Source: Ypsolopha sequella (Eukaryota > Arthropoda > Insecta > Lepidoptera > Ypsolophidae). Taken from it: 64,000 nt of DNA. The DNA lies in assembly GCA_934047225.1 (NCBI GenBank), contig OW204012.1:14198001-14262000 (forward strand), in the 5' to 3' direction. The notes below the pieces were generated by a model. That model saw only the letters and a program-made list of their open reading frames with translations. It was not told where the DNA came from and searched no databases. A program made the translations under genes and the position numbers. Within the stretch, counting starts at the first letter, position 1. The number at the start of each line of letters is the position of its first letter. Below, in pieces: positions 1 to 12,800 of this stretch.

Positions 1-459
1 CATATAAAATATATAACATATCATTTTAAAGGTATAGGCCTCCACCTTTGATTAAATGCATTTTTGTCTTAAAGTATTTGCGATACAGGCTGTAATTTTT
101 TTTAAGTGATGAATTAATGAATATTGAAATAATCAAATAGCGAAAAATAAAAAAAAAAACCTTTTACAAAATCATTCATTTATTCATTAATTAAGTTTAA
201 CATTAGTACTTCGTGTTCCCCCCTCTAGCCCTTATAACTGCTTGCAGCCGGTTCTTCATTGACCTAATAAGTTTTTAATTAATTAAATGAATTTCACGTC
301 CTGTATAGCGAATACTTTTAAACCAAAATGCATTTATTCAAAGGTGGAGGCCTATACCTTTAAAATGATATATATTTCATATGTTTATGTTTGTATGATT
401 AGGTTATTCCCTTGAATGTAGGACAACAATGTTTGAGTCGATTTTTATGTCCACCAGTA
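1..459. mobile_element. Tc1/mariner-type MITE, right part (left end outside window)
   Basis: The segment ends with the inverted terminal sequence GTCGATTTTTATGTCCACCA before a TA, and it matches the complete copy at 15626-16163. Arms around AAGGTGGAGGCCTATACC form a long internal inverted repeat. Around 207-271 the reverse strand reads [20 protein letters not shown]. That resembles the C-terminus of a Tc1/mariner transposase and points to origin by internal deletion. Confidence 0.8.
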
Positions 460-650
460 TATTTTGTGCCATTGTTCTGTATCTAGCTAAGTGGTTGACA
501 GATAGTGCTAGTGTTAAGTAATTATAGTTAACGTTGTTTATTGGGACATAAATAGCTTTGTGATGATGCGCAAAAGGAAATGATAAGCACTCATGTTTGT
601 TGATGGTTTGGTTTTGTATTTTATAGCATTTTAGCAATATTACTCTAGGG

Positions 651-881
651 CAGCGTTTCTTAACCTTTTAGAGCTACGGACCCTTATGAAATCACGGAAA
701 ATTATCAAGGACCCTCTTAATAATGAAAACAGCAATAAAACTCGGATTATTTATTTTAATACTACAAACACATATAAAAAATACTTTTTAACAAAAAAGA
801 GTCCAAAGATGAGCCTGCGAACCCCCATATATATACACGCGGACCCCTGGGGGTCCGCGGACCACAGGTTAAGAAACGCTG
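651..881. mobile_element. hAT-type MITE with 8-bp target duplication
   Basis: The termini are CAGCGTTTCTTAACC and GGTTAAGAAACGCTG. They are flanked by CTCTAGGG (643-650) and TTCTAGGG (882-889), an 8-bp duplication with one mismatch. A related copy is at 31069-31372. The open frame inside is not a gene. Confidence 0.85.
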
Positions 882-1198
882 TTCTAGGGCATTACAAACT
901 AAAAAATTATAGTTTAAACCAAGTTCGATGAAATTTTATAGTTTAAACTTTTTACATATTTTTTATAGTCACACCACACCATACATATTATACAAATTTT
1001 ATACTAAATGTTTAACACTTTCATATATCTACTGCTGGGCAAAGGCCTCCCCTTGGCATCTTAATTTTAGATATATGTACAACAAAAAAAAGAGTTCTGC
1101 AACAGTTAGAACGTATTATAACTCGATTTTATGGATATAATAATAATAACTTATTTAACTAAAAATGTATTATTTTATTTCGATAAATGCGACCAATT

Positions 1199-1448
1199 TT
1201 TTAGGGTTTCGTAATACCTAAAAGATACAAAAGGAACCTTTATGGTGAAACTCCGCTGTCCGTCCGTCCGTATATCACAGCCTCGTTAACTTTAGCACCG
1301 TTAAAGATAAAGACGTGAAATTTGGCACTAAAATAGCATTAATTTAACAGTGCGTATGTTATGAGGCTGTGACATACGGACGGACAACGGAGCCTCACCA
1401 TAAAAGTTCCTTTTGTACCTTATAGGTACTACGGGACCCTAAAAATAT
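1199..1448. repeat. Fold-back repeat of the GGGTTCCGTA type
   Basis: The ends are an inverted pair: AGGGTTTCGTAATACC and GGTACTACGGGACCCT. Tandem 'ccgt' bases lie next to the left arm and 'acgg' bases next to the right arm. A related fragment is at 60960-61160. Confidence 0.7.
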
Positions 1449-1626
1449 TAAAAACTTAAAAGTACATTGTTTTTCTAACATATTATACTATCCCGTTAAA
1501 CCATTACTCCTACGAGAAACCGACTGCAAAATCCCGACAAATTACGCAACCTCACTTTTCTTCACAGTAGTTGACAGAAAAGCATCACGATTTCGACGCT
1601 CTGTAACGCTGTATTTCGCCCCGCAG

Positions 1627-1739
1627 GTGGTATCCGGCAGCACGGTGTACCTCCGTCTGCCGGGAGTGCTGTCCTCGGGCAGCAAGGAGAGCTTCATGGT
1701 CCTGCTCGACTTCGCAGAGGAACGCCTTGGGTGCACCAA
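1627..1739 (+). CDS. Oaz: Antizyme exon (penultimate coding)
   Basis: The acceptor is cgccccgcag and the donor gtgagt. It holds 37 codons plus two bases and encodes VVSGSTVYLRLPG, then SSGSKESFMVLLDFAEE. Third codon positions are strongly GC-rich compared with the flanking intron. Confidence 0.92.
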
Positions 1740-3521
1740 GTGAGTAGACACGCCTGCGGGCAGCATGTCATCGATATAAGTTCGATGAGGTCCATAATAT
1801 GCGTTTAGAATAACAATAAGGACGGGCTTTCGGCCAACTTAAGGCGGGGTTTTCCTAATTTTGTCTCTTTTCACTCTAAGGTTAAACGTCAGTCGTTTGG
1901 TGCATAACCTAACTTTGTTTTTTTTTTTGTTAAGAAGTTAACACGTTGAAGGACAGAGACGCTGGACGGCGTCCTACAGCGTACTTACTATTAGATATAC
2001 CAATTTGAACACGACGCCGTATGGCGTCATCGATTCTCTGTAGAATTGTACCAGAATGGCTAGCAGTGTCCTTTAAACAACAGTTTGTTTCAAATTCAAA
2101 TAGTTTTTTTTTATTGTTTTTTTAGGTTTAAGGGTCCGTTTCGCCAAACATGCACTCGCGTTTGGACAATTTAGCATATGAAAACAAAATATTTTTAACA
2201 AATAAAATTTGTGTAGGTAGTTAAGGGGTTGAACTACATTATAATTTTTCAGATTTGACACAAGCACCACAATCATTGAGAAAAAAAATCGGAAATATCA
2301 CTAAAATCACGGAAAACGTAATTTGGCTTTGGAACTAGTATGATCAGTCTACTGATCTAACTACAAACTAAAATATTTTTTTATAGAGCAAAGAAATGAA
2401 AGTAGCCTTTACAGATTTTTATTATTTTTTATTTCCTTTCGTTATTTTAAAAGAATTACTCAAACATTCTACATTTTTCCAGTACAGAAAAATTACGCAA
2501 AAAGAATTTGGAAGTTTGTGTATTTCTTTTTAAATAACGAAAGGAAAAAATATTAATATTTTATATGAATAAGGTACTTTGAACTCTTTACGTAAAAAAA
2601 ATATATTTCAATTTGGAACAAATCTCGGATTTGATCGTTTTATATGAAGACATAATATTGTTACTTTTCTTTACTTGAAGAGTTACAGAAATATAAGAAT
2701 AAGAATAATATCAGTGTTCCCACCTTGGGGTATTTTCTCCTAAATTTAGGTAATTTTTTTCATGTTTAGGGGATTTTTTGGGGTATAAAATTATTTAGGG
2801 TATTGTTTAGGGGAAATTTATTTGGGCCGAATTTTGGGTTTATGATGCATATATCTAAACGTGGTGTGCAGTTCTCTATCGCTAGCGTCAACATATTTTT
2901 TGTAAGACATTTTTCTGTTTTGTCTTTGATTCTTTAAAAATGGACGCTACTGAAGTATTTGTAGTTAAATAAACTGATGAACTTTATAGTTAAATCAATA
3001 ATAGTTAACTTTAAATTGTGTTTTACTTTTACTTTAAATGCTTAGGGGAAAAAAGTCTGGAAAGTGTCAAATTTAGAGGATTTTTTCAAAGAGGAAAACC
3101 AAAATCCGAGGGTGACAGCACTGAATAATATGGACCCACAATTTTACGTGCCCTCTCAGGCTGAACACAAATGTAAACTGTTTAATAAATTTAATATAAT
3201 ATTTTTCTAGATGACGACCCCACTAAGGGGTCGAAATATAGCGCCTAAAACCATTTAATTAAGTATTTTTATTTATGTGGAATATAAAAAATAAAAAGGT
3301 CCTTAAACGTTTTTTTTTTTTCGTATATTTTATTAACATATTTTAATAAATTCTGTTTTTCCAGCTGCATTGTCTGCGTGCGCAAGTCCCGTCCGGACCG
3401 CGCCATCTTGCTTCGCACTTTCATGTTTATGGGATTCCAACTGCTCGCCCCCACCTCCCCACTGCTGCCCCGCGAGCTCGCCTCGCCAGACTACGTGTTT
3501 CTGCACTACAATATGCAATAA
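1627..3521 (+). CDS. Oaz: Ornithine decarboxylase antizyme, last two coding exons (partial)
   Basis: Antizyme binds ornithine decarboxylase monomers, sends them to the 26S proteasome without ubiquitin, and inhibits polyamine uptake. Joining 1627-1739 to 3365-3521 gives 90 C-terminal residues. They contain the family hallmark SKESFMVLLDFAEERLGC, then CIVCVRKSRPDRAILLRTF, FMGFQLLAP and a C-terminal DYVFLHYNMQ. The junction is in phase: AA before the donor gtgagt, C after the acceptor. The N-terminal part and the polyamine-sensitive +1 frameshift site, which is the defining regulatory feature of the family, must lie left of this window. An AATAAA (3517-3522) overlaps the stop codon; whether it is used as a poly(A) signal is unknown. 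Confidence 0.93.
1740..2711. other. Antizyme intron, left part
   Basis: AT-rich intron between the last two antizyme coding exons. No exon-like segment or terminal-repeat structure was found here. Confidence 0.7.
2712..3123. mobile_element. hAT-type MITE in the antizyme intron
   Basis: It begins CAGTGTTCCCACC and ends GGTGACAGCACTG. Both flanks carry the exact 8-bp duplication AATAATAT (2704-2711 and 3124-3131), which is diagnostic of hAT-type insertion. The interior has several short 'ttagggg' runs and no transposase. Confidence 0.85.
3207..3240 (+). repeat. Stem-loop repeat motif, copy 1 (GATGAC...GTCGAAATAT)
   Basis: The segment reads GATGACGACCCCACTAAGG and continues GGTCGAAATATA, so GACCCC and GGGGTC can pair. 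Four related copies elsewhere in the window change both sides of the stem (see Findings). Confidence 0.55.
3365..3521 (+). CDS. Oaz: Antizyme terminal coding exon
   Basis: The acceptor is tttttccag. The exon encodes NCIVCVRKSRPDRAILL and runs to the TAA at 3519-3521. It has the same GC-rich codon use as the previous exon. Confidence 0.93.
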
Positions 3522-3522
3522 A

Positions 3523-4735
3523 TATTCTTACTGAGACGTGACAGAGGGGATTCCGGCAAAATTTCAAAGCGGCGGAAAATTTCGAAGGGCGGAATTTTTG
3601 AAAATTATTACCATCTGCATCTAAGTTAATTGGTTGAACTAAAAGCCCTGTCGCGTCGTTAAGCTACCAGTATTCGAGCACCACCATTATTATCACCATC
3701 ACTTTTTTCAAAACCAACTAAATTGGGCTTGTGTAGTGCGTTTAACAAGTCATAGTATTTTAGAATATTTAGTACTTCATTATTCTGTAAGTATTTTATT
3801 TCTATGGTTCAGCTTTTGAATTTGGGAGCTTATTTTTTACGGATTCGACTTACAAAGTAGGAAGTGGCTTAAGTTTTTGTTTTTGTGTAAAATCTCACAT
3901 AAATTTGTACGAAAAATTCGTAAAATTAAGCTTCTAAGCGTACTTAACCAGCTTAGCTTCATTGGCGTAATTTTCAGTTATTTCTATAGGAATTGCCTTC
4001 AAAAACTGATAAGTAGAAAGATTTCTTTAAGAATTTAACATATAAAAGGTTATATGTATGTCGTCGTGTTATAATTATATTCACCCACTCCGGGTTAGAG
4101 AGCTAAACAAATAAAAATAACAAAAAAAATATAAAAAATCTACAAAAAAAAACTTGCAAAAATATACATTTGTAAAAATATTTCGAATCCCACACTGTTT
4201 TCACTGATTTCTTCGGTCACGATTGAAATAAAAAAAAAAAAGCTTAACACCGAACGCAAGCAGTGTACGAAATATTTTTTCTAAATAATTCATACTATTA
4301 TTGTTATTTTTAAGTATTTTCATTTCAATATTAATTAAAGATAGATCGTAAGTGGTTTATGTTTTAATTCCTGTATTTAGTATTATGTAAACAAAAAAAA
4401 AATACTTAGTTTTTAATTTAACAGCGCGCAACCCTGATCTTTTTTCAGTATTTTCAGTGTCAAGTATTAACAAAATACTATTAATGTAGAAATACTATAA
4501 TTTCATCTAAAACTCGGGGCCGCGTTGTTTCTGTAGTGTTAATTGTAAGTTTACTGTACTTTAATTAACAATGATTAAAGTTAAACCTTATAAATTATAT
4601 TCTTGTTTTATTTATTCTGACTTACCCCATCCCTACGGTAACGGATACTAAAGCTGATATTCAGAGTCCCAAAGTTCAAACTAAGCAGAGTTATTTCCAT
4701 ACTATTTGATACTTGGGAGCAATGATATTCCAGCC
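3523..4735. other. Antizyme 3' flank, no gene seen
   Basis: AT-rich sequence with scattered AATAAA-like hexamers, for example near 4107. No coding signal was found. The part from about 4712 belongs to a repeat that carries an inserted hAT MITE. Confidence 0.5.
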
Positions 4736-5256
4736 CAGTGGCGTAGCTATCATAGGGCCAGCTGGTGCAGTGCACCAGGGCCCCGGAGCTCAGGGGGCCC
4801 TCCAACCTAAGCTTTGAAAAGAGCGGGTCAGCCAATTCGCCAGCTCCTGAAGCTAGAAAACCTCGACCCTGCTCACAAGAATTTTCAAGTGAAGTTATAG
4901 ACGAATTCGCAAAAATTAAAGCGCGCAAGAGGTTGTGAGTTGGACAGGGAACTCTGTTAAAAATCGTTTTTCTTTGTCATCTATTGATCTCATCTGTATA
5001 ATAAAGATTTTATAAAGCGTCGTTGCTTATTTAGTCCCATTTTCTTTTATATAAACAGAGATTTTACCCCTCATAGAGATGACGTATGGATTAAGCCTAC
5101 TAATGATAAGTTCAACTCACTGTATCCTGTATCCTATTCTTATTCCTATCTATAATTTTGAAGGCCAATATAAGTTGAAGCTACCGTGAAAGAGGGGGTG
5201 AGGGCCCGATTTTTTCTCTATGCACCGGGGCCTTTGCCTACCTAGCTACGCCACTG
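4736..5256. mobile_element. hAT-type MITE (CAGTGGCGTAGCTA ends)
   Basis: It begins CAGTGGCGTAGCTA and ends TAGCTACGCCACTG. The flanks are exact copies of TTCCAGCC (4728-4735 and 5257-5264), an 8-bp duplication. It sits inside an older element whose ends share the inverted sequence GCAATGATATTCCAGCCC (near 4719 and 5488). No transposase is present, so it is non-autonomous. Confidence 0.88.
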
Positions 5257-5715
5257 TTCCAGCCCAATTCCACAATTTTGATGTAATAAAAGGTAGTAAA
5301 TACTGAATAATCACCAAAAATATGAGACGCCATCTCTTTTTTGCTGCCTTCTGGTGTCGTTTTTACACTTTTTTGGCAACAATTTTGCGTGTTGGGTCAC
5401 GCGCTGTCTGAACGACAATCCCACTCCTCAACGGTATTGAGTGGGCTTGTACGGGGCCACGTTTGGCGCGCTGTCGCATAATCTAGGGCTGGAATATCAT
5501 TGCTTGGGAGTGCTAAACTCTAGCTCAAAGGGAACTGTGAATACAAGCCTAAGTACTTATATGCTGTGATCGGCTCATCCATCACCGAGAATTTGTCAAA
5601 TCACAAGCTGCCTCTTATAAAAGTAGAAATTAATAACGACAAACTATTATTTATAATTTCATATTTGCGATTGCCAGCACATTATGAAACTGACAGAATC
5701 GTTGTCCACTCAACA

Positions 5716-5795
5716 AGCCAACCTTCTGGCCTCACAACCCAGAGGAGCAGGTCGACTATGTTGACCCGGAGAAGTCCCACGCACCCGCCCACTAA
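5716..5795 (+). CDS. Possible terminal exon of an unidentified gene
   Basis: I do not recognise this gene. After an acceptor-like actgacag the frame reads RCPLNKPTFWPHNPEE, then QVDYVDPEKSHAPAH and a TAA. The composition (Pro, His, acidic) and the GC-rich third positions look like a conserved protein C-terminus, unlike the surrounding DNA. An AATAAA near 5921 could end the transcript. No upstream exon was found in the window; it may lie in the unassigned DNA or left of the antizyme exons. The acceptor and the exact start are uncertain by a few bases. Confidence 0.4.
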
Positions 5796-5799
5796 ATCT

Positions 5800-6648
5800 A
5801 AAATGGTTGCAGAAATGTGACTTCAAGAATCAGCATCTATTTTAATTTAAAATGGAAAATAATATATCTTGAAGAGCAAGAGTAAAATCATATTGTTCAA
5901 TGTAAAATTATGTTGTAGGAATAAACTGTGTCTATTTTTTTGAACAAAAACATTGAAACAAGTGTTTTGTTGGACAGCAATAAAATTTTCGTTGCAAAAA
6001 ATTTAATTTCATCGAAGTGACGTTAGTTACGAATGTTGAGATAGAGCAGCAAAACCGATTTCGATACAGTTTTCACGATATCTACAAGAATTGAGAACGC
6101 TTTTTTTATTTATGTATTAAACAGTTTCCAAATTTGCTTTTACATTAATTTGAAATTTTGTTATAGGAAATTGCTTTGTATTTTGAAAAGGCAATAAATT
6201 TATGGCATTCATCACGACAAGCCAGTAGTGGAAGGTGTTTTGTGTGTCCACTATGTTACCATTCCAACACTCGTCTCGTAAACAGTTAATCGGCGGCGTA
6301 TTATTAAAATGTACTGAATGAAACAGACAAAAAACTAGACTAATAGTTTTCGATTTTTATGGAACCCTATACAAAAAGAATATTTTTTAGCTTCTGCTGC
6401 TCAGCAATAGATGGCGTTCGCAGAACGTACGAAGACACACCTCACGCTTTTTTTTTGCCGTTGGACCAACCAACTACTAGCACCAAAAATAGACCTTTTG
6501 AGTAATTTTCTAACTGGCAATTTAAATAAGAAACAAACAAAATTTTGACGTTTTGAAAATATTACAGTTTTTGTTTTCCCCCGATTTTACTTAAATTTAG
6601 CCAAACTCTACGTTTTAATGCGTTTAATGTGATAAAATATCATCAATA
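5800..6648. other. Intergenic region and presumed Nkrf promoter / 5' UTR
   Basis: AT-rich DNA between the candidate exon and the Nkrf start codon. A poly-T tract and the sequence gatggcgttcgcagaac (near 6412) are the only conspicuous features. No TATA box or initiator could be assigned. Confidence 0.4.
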
Positions 6649-6864
6649 ATGTCGCACGATACGAGTTGGGATGCTGATAAGTATCGAGAAGAGTATGAGA
6701 GCGAAGAACACTGGCAATTAAGGAAATCCTTCATAGACCGATGGAAATCCAATTATACCGAAGAAAGGCTCATTTGCCTGGCTAGAGTCTTCGTTAACGT
6801 GGAGCTGATGGGTTGTAGGTACCCTCCTGAAGTCATGAAGGAAATTGCAGGGCTCTCTGAAGAG
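6649..6864 (+). CDS. Nkrf: Nkrf exon 1 (XTBD)
   Basis: It starts at an ATG after aatatcatcaata and ends before the donor gtaaaa in phase 0. The 72 codons contain almost the whole XRN2-binding domain, including the hallmark Gly-Cys-x-Tyr (MGCRYPPEV). Confidence 0.92.
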
Positions 6865-9800
6865 GTAAAATTATGTTTCTTTTCTTAGTGTAAAAAGGCG
6901 GCAGAAAGACTGCAGAAGACCGCAAGCCGAAGCTGCGGAGGTGAGCATGGGTGCCTATGCTTTGTTACGCAAGGGCGAAGGGGCTGCACTTCCCGCAGCG
7001 CCGGAGCCGATGCAGAAAGGAATTTGTGTCAAAATAGGTGACTTCTGTACTGATAGGTTCAAACAGTCCAAAATATCTCGATAGAAGGGGGGGGGGAGGA
7101 ATCAAATTGATGGACGAACCCGCAAAGTATTATCCGCTTGCTCTCTTCTCATTAATATCCCCCCGCTCACCCCTCTATCGAGGTATTATCACATACATAA
7201 CCTCAAACTTCAACCATGAATATCTCAAAAACCATGGGTTTGCTACAAAGGAGAGGGGTACCAGGGGGTAGCCCTTCCCCTCCCCCTCCCCCTCATACCC
7301 CTCCTCCCCTCCTACAATCTGTCCCGTAATGTACATTTTATCCAAGACTTATACTAAGCAACCTTTTCCCTCTGTACCCTTTTCAGACAGTTTGATTGTA
7401 AAACCCCATCAAAATCGGTCGGAGTGTCGATAAGGGGGTTTTCCCATCGTGCCCCCTTTTCTACACCCCAACCTCAAAATCATGTTTTTGGGTACAAGCC
7501 ATGCGAAACTGTAATGTTGTTTCTAGGGATGTAACAATACATGATTTTGCCAATACTATATATAATACGATGATGAGCTCCAGCTTCCCTTCACTGAATC
7601 AGTTGTGTCAGCATGTCGATGCCGTTCGGCTCTATTTTAAAGAGCTGGGCTGGCTAGGGTGACTGACCGGGGGGAAGTGCACAATACTCACAGTAGCAGA
7701 GAGTCTGTGCACGATCATTAATTGCCCCCACTTCGAATTTAGAATAATATATCGATACTGATTAACAGGTTCACTGCGGAAAGCAATTCAAACTTTTACT
7801 CTCTAGTGCTATAAGGGACAGACCTGCCCCCTAGACCACGCTTCCCGCGCAGAAGATAAAATTGAGATTTCTGTGGCCGCATGGGTGGGTTAGTACTGTG
7901 AGGGGTCGGAAGGCCACTCACCGCAGCGAACCTGTTAATGTAGTAAATAATTGGCGATACTGATATTGAGTAATTGATATTTAATTAAAAAAAGAACTCA
8001 ACCTCGAAAGGAGTATGAATAAATAAAGAGTGCCACATCATAATTCATATGTTTTTTTATTTGCATATCATGCAAATAATTTTGGATGAGGTCTCCAGTT
8101 GAAAAAGAGAAAAGGACTCAAGATGCAAGTGAGCTCAGTTTATAAGACAAGTACCTTTGTGTACGCCTTTTAAATTTTGGGAACTTCTCTTCATTACGTC
8201 AATAGTTCATTGGGTCTGATTGTCTTGGGATATTGGTTGATAAATAATCAGAGATTCGGTTGGTGATCATTGAACCTTGTTCCTGGTTCCTGGCCGGGTC
8301 TCCGGTATGGGTTGGGGCGGTTGATTGGATTTCACCTTGTATAATAATATTTTACCTATAATTTCAATCGTATATATATTGCTACATAAATTAAATAAAC
8401 ATTTAATCTAAGTAGTTCATGTACATTTATTATTTTATTACATATATTTTTATAAGATTAAAATTTGACTTGAGAAACGTGTATTATTTATACCTACTCT
8501 GCAAAATAAACTTTTGAATTTTGAATTTTGATTCTGTTACATCCACCCGTGAAATATGTCTGCATGGGTATTGTTACATGCCCAGTTGTTTTGATTGGTC
8601 TATTTCACTTAAGATTAGAACAGGTCAGTGTTAATAACGGGACACAATCTTCTGCACTGAAGAATTTCTAGATTGTCATGAAAAAATAACCACATATGGC
8701 GGTCATGAAACTATGTTCTATGATTAGCCATACCCAACCTTCTAAACTAACCTTCTTTTGTCCATAGTGCCCCCTTATCCTCACCTCAACGCTTGAAAAT
8801 AAAAAAAAAATAGAAGTTCAACAAAGATCATTTATACTTGCGATTGTCGTCACTTGGTTAAATTACATATTATTATACAGTAGTCTGACCAATCAGGCAC
8901 TATTAAAAACCAGGGAATGCCAGATTATTGAAATGTTCGGATTACAGTGGTGACAGACACAGGGTGGTATTTGTAAGTGGTGACACAGGGTTGTGCCGAT
9001 GTACTGTAGTGCCTGTTTAGTGTTTAGTGAGAATCTACTGTACAATCTACTTTTTACAGGTAGCCAGATCTTATAGGCAAAAGAAGAAGGGTAAACTTCA
9101 AAGAACATTCGTTTCTGCATCTGATGCTGCAGAAGACCGTGCTAAGGGTAACCATTATTATTTCCTTGTGTATTTCTCCATATTATTATTTATTATATAA
9201 AACTATTACCTATAAACATAGATTATTTAATAATATTACATTAATACGAACCTGTAATAAGTGTATCTGATATACCTACATTACATAAATAAATATATTT
9301 CAATTTCAATTTCAGGTGTCAAAAGGGCAGGAGGTGTTGTCACCGATGCTCTGCCAGAAAAATCTGCTAAAATCAACTTTGTTCCTCAAGGACAAGCTCC
9401 AAAAGTGCCAGAAACTGTTGAATTCAATGTAGAAGCAGAAAAAGAAGAAATACAAAACGAAGAAACAAAGAGGAATGAAGCAGCTGTAAAATCAGATGTG
9501 ACTGATGTATTAGAGTATTTAAAAGAGATGCAGACCATAAAATGTTTAGATGTCAGAAGTTTTAGAGAGCATATGTTCAATACTTCTTTTGGCAAGATGG
9601 TCTTACTGATAAGGCCATGGACTTCTAAATTAGGGAATATTCAAGGTAATTGTATTACTCGTATTTGCTTGAAATATAAATATTTCATAATAATTGTTTG
9701 TTCCACTTTCATGAAAATTTGAGGGAATTGACATCATACATGTTTTGTTAAGGCTGCGCCGAGCATAGAACGATTAGACACCTCGCTTGTTCTCTCGTGG

Positions 9801-12800
9801 TCCATTTTTATCGTGGTCCACTTCATTGAATTTAACAGAAAAAATCATATTTAATTTACCAGACAAAATTTAAAAAATGTGAAACGGCCCAATTGTGTTT
9901 TATAACGTTTGTGATTGTCTTAAATTGCGGTTGAGACAAAATTCAACAGTTAAGTTATTGAAATGACCAAAACCCCAATACCTTTTTTTAATTTTAGGGC
10001 TACTTTAGATAGATTTGTTTCTTATACCATAAGTTATTTTTAATATTCGCTGCGGCGGAAGTGTAGATACATTCGCTGTGATAATAAATATATATTTCAT
10101 TATTTATCATTGAAATATTATTCAAAAAATTTAATTTAACAGTGACTGTCGTTTTAGATTATTTTGCTCGGCACCCTCTGGGCACCCAGTTAGCCAAAAC
10201 TCCCAATAAGCACTGTTTGCTGATAATGTCCTTATTAATTATTTATGTGTCAATGTCAGCATCTAAATATATGTACATGTCAAATATCTTATTTGCTATT
10301 TATTAATATTTGCCTAAATTTTGAATGGCCTAAACGCCATCCACTTCTATGATAAGATTTGTAATTTTTTTACAGCTGACACTTTTCTTTTCAAAAGTTA
10401 AATTAATGTTGCTTAATGTTGTCTTATTCATACACATAAGAAATTACATAATTTGGATTTGTCATTCCTAAAAAAATGCAAAATTGTTAGTACTGAAAAT
10501 TGAGTTTCCTTCAAATTCTCTATAGAAAACGGCAATTTAAAAAAAAAAAAAAAAAAGATTTTTATTCAACAGAACACAACACAAAACACATAATACTTAA
10601 AGACTATTTAAGGTTAGACAGATTCTGTTGAAAAAGTTGGTGACTCAGCTTTTGTCCCTTAAGAGTCGGAGTTCCGAGATTGGGCAAAACAGGGTTCAGG
10701 GTTATGGCTTTTTAAGATAGTAAAATATTAATTTCTGAACAAAATAAATACCACTCGTTAGCTTGTTACCTTACAAGATGAAGTACAGGTTCATTAAAAA
10801 AAAACTTGGCACTAATGTATAGTAACTTCAGAAAAAAAAACAGGATGTCAAGTTCAGGTTACACCCGTAGCGCTGCATTGCTATTCAAGAGATTTTCTTG
10901 AAATTCCTGTTTTTTTTCTGAAGTTATAATACACATTATTGCCGTGATTTTTTTTAATGAACCTGCACTTCATCTTGTAAGGTAACAAGTGGTATTTATT
11001 TTGTTCAGAAATTTGAATTTTTACCGTCTTAAAAAGCCATAACCCCGAACCCCGAATCTCGGAACACCGACCCTAAAGCCAGAAGCAACGGGACGCTGTT
11101 ATTCTGTCACTGCCTGTTCATCCATAAGGATACTTAAAACAATAAACAAAAATTAACACAACTATGATTAAAACACATAAAAATACACATATTTCATATC
11201 TAAAGACCTAATAATTATTAAATTATGTTAGAAATATTTTAAAACTTATATACAACTACTACTTGTTCAAAGTTGCACAATTTGACTGTAATAACCAGAC
11301 CATTCCCACAACATTCCAGCGAGCTGTGCGGCTTGTCGTCTTGTACATAGTGGTACATATGACAACGGCTGCTTCTCCTTTACCATCAACAACACACTGG
11401 TCGCTCAGGCAACTGGACCAACTAAAGCTGAGGCCAGGAGCATAGTGGAAACTATGGCTTGGAATGTGAGTATGACTCGCTTCTGAAATGTAGACAGCAG
11501 TAGGTTGGCAACATGATCTGTAGCCTAAGCATAAAAACATCTCCGTATAGTTGCGTTTCAGACTACATCAAAATTGTATAGAATCTGGGAAACTGCTCCA
11601 AGCGGACAGTAGCGGAACTAACAGCTACGTATGGCAACCTAAGTTTAAAGTCGCCGTCAATAGAAATTGTGGACTATGTAAACAAACCGTTTTCTCAAGG
11701 TTCTGTCACGGAGTCTCACTGAACATTATTCCAAATCATGAAGCATCAAGTCTTACCAGACATTCACTGTATTTCATCATGAAATATTCAATAATCACCA
11801 GTTAATTACGGAAAATCATAGAATCAATAGTCAATTCTGTACTGCGTCGAGATTGCTGTCATATTTTTTTCTCATCGAATCTGTATTGTCTTTGAAAATT
11901 GGTGATGTACGAATCTATTTGAATATAAATCTATTTTATTCCGTCATTTTTTTTTGACAGCGTTGCTTCATAATCTTTGACATAAACGTGTGTGTGATTC
12001 TATCGAGAGCTGTGTGATCGATTTGACTAGCGATTCATCAGAATATTTTAGCGATAAATCAAGTAAAGAAAATTAATTAAGCACCTAACATATTTTAATC
12101 ACATACTTACCCATCTCTAGATAGTTCACCTATTCATAGACAAAGACAAATGGCGCTTTGTTTACATAGTCCACAATTTCTATTGACGGCTACTTTAGTT
12201 TCAAATGCAACTATACGGAGATGTTTTCATAGCCTAAAGCTACTAGGGCCTTTTTATTTTATTTCACTTTTTACCCATCTATGCCTTGAATGGATAACCA
12301 TACAATCCATACATACATATACCCACGCCTGTCTCCCAGAGCGGAGGCAGAGACTGCAGATTTCCATCTACTATGATCCTGACACCTCTTTCGCCTCTTC
12401 CACATCCATCAATCTAGTCATACATGATCTTCTATTCCAGGTACTTTTGACATTGCTCTTCTTAAGCATGTTGCCAATTATTAGTCGCATATATAAGGTC
12501 TTTCAATTTAAATGGAAGTTAATTTAGGAGGTGATTCAGTATCGTTAATACATCACATTCCACTGCAAAGTACTTTTATGCGCGAACTTTTTCTTTACTT
12601 GTCCATACAAACTGGTCACTTTGTACTGAGAAGTGAAAAAAAAGTTCGCGCAAAAAAAATGCTTTGCAGTGGAATGTGATGTATTAACGATACTGAATCA
12701 CCTCCTAAATTACTTTCCATTTAAATTGAAAGACCTTATATATCTAGGTCTTTCTATATGGTACCGGCCAAACCCGATTTTAGGACAACCTAGTTTGGCC

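Noticed and set aside
11259..11540. 93-codon reverse-strand ORF
   Set aside because: It is antisense to Nkrf exon 4, whose + strand frame continues the domain and joins exons 3 and 5 in phase.
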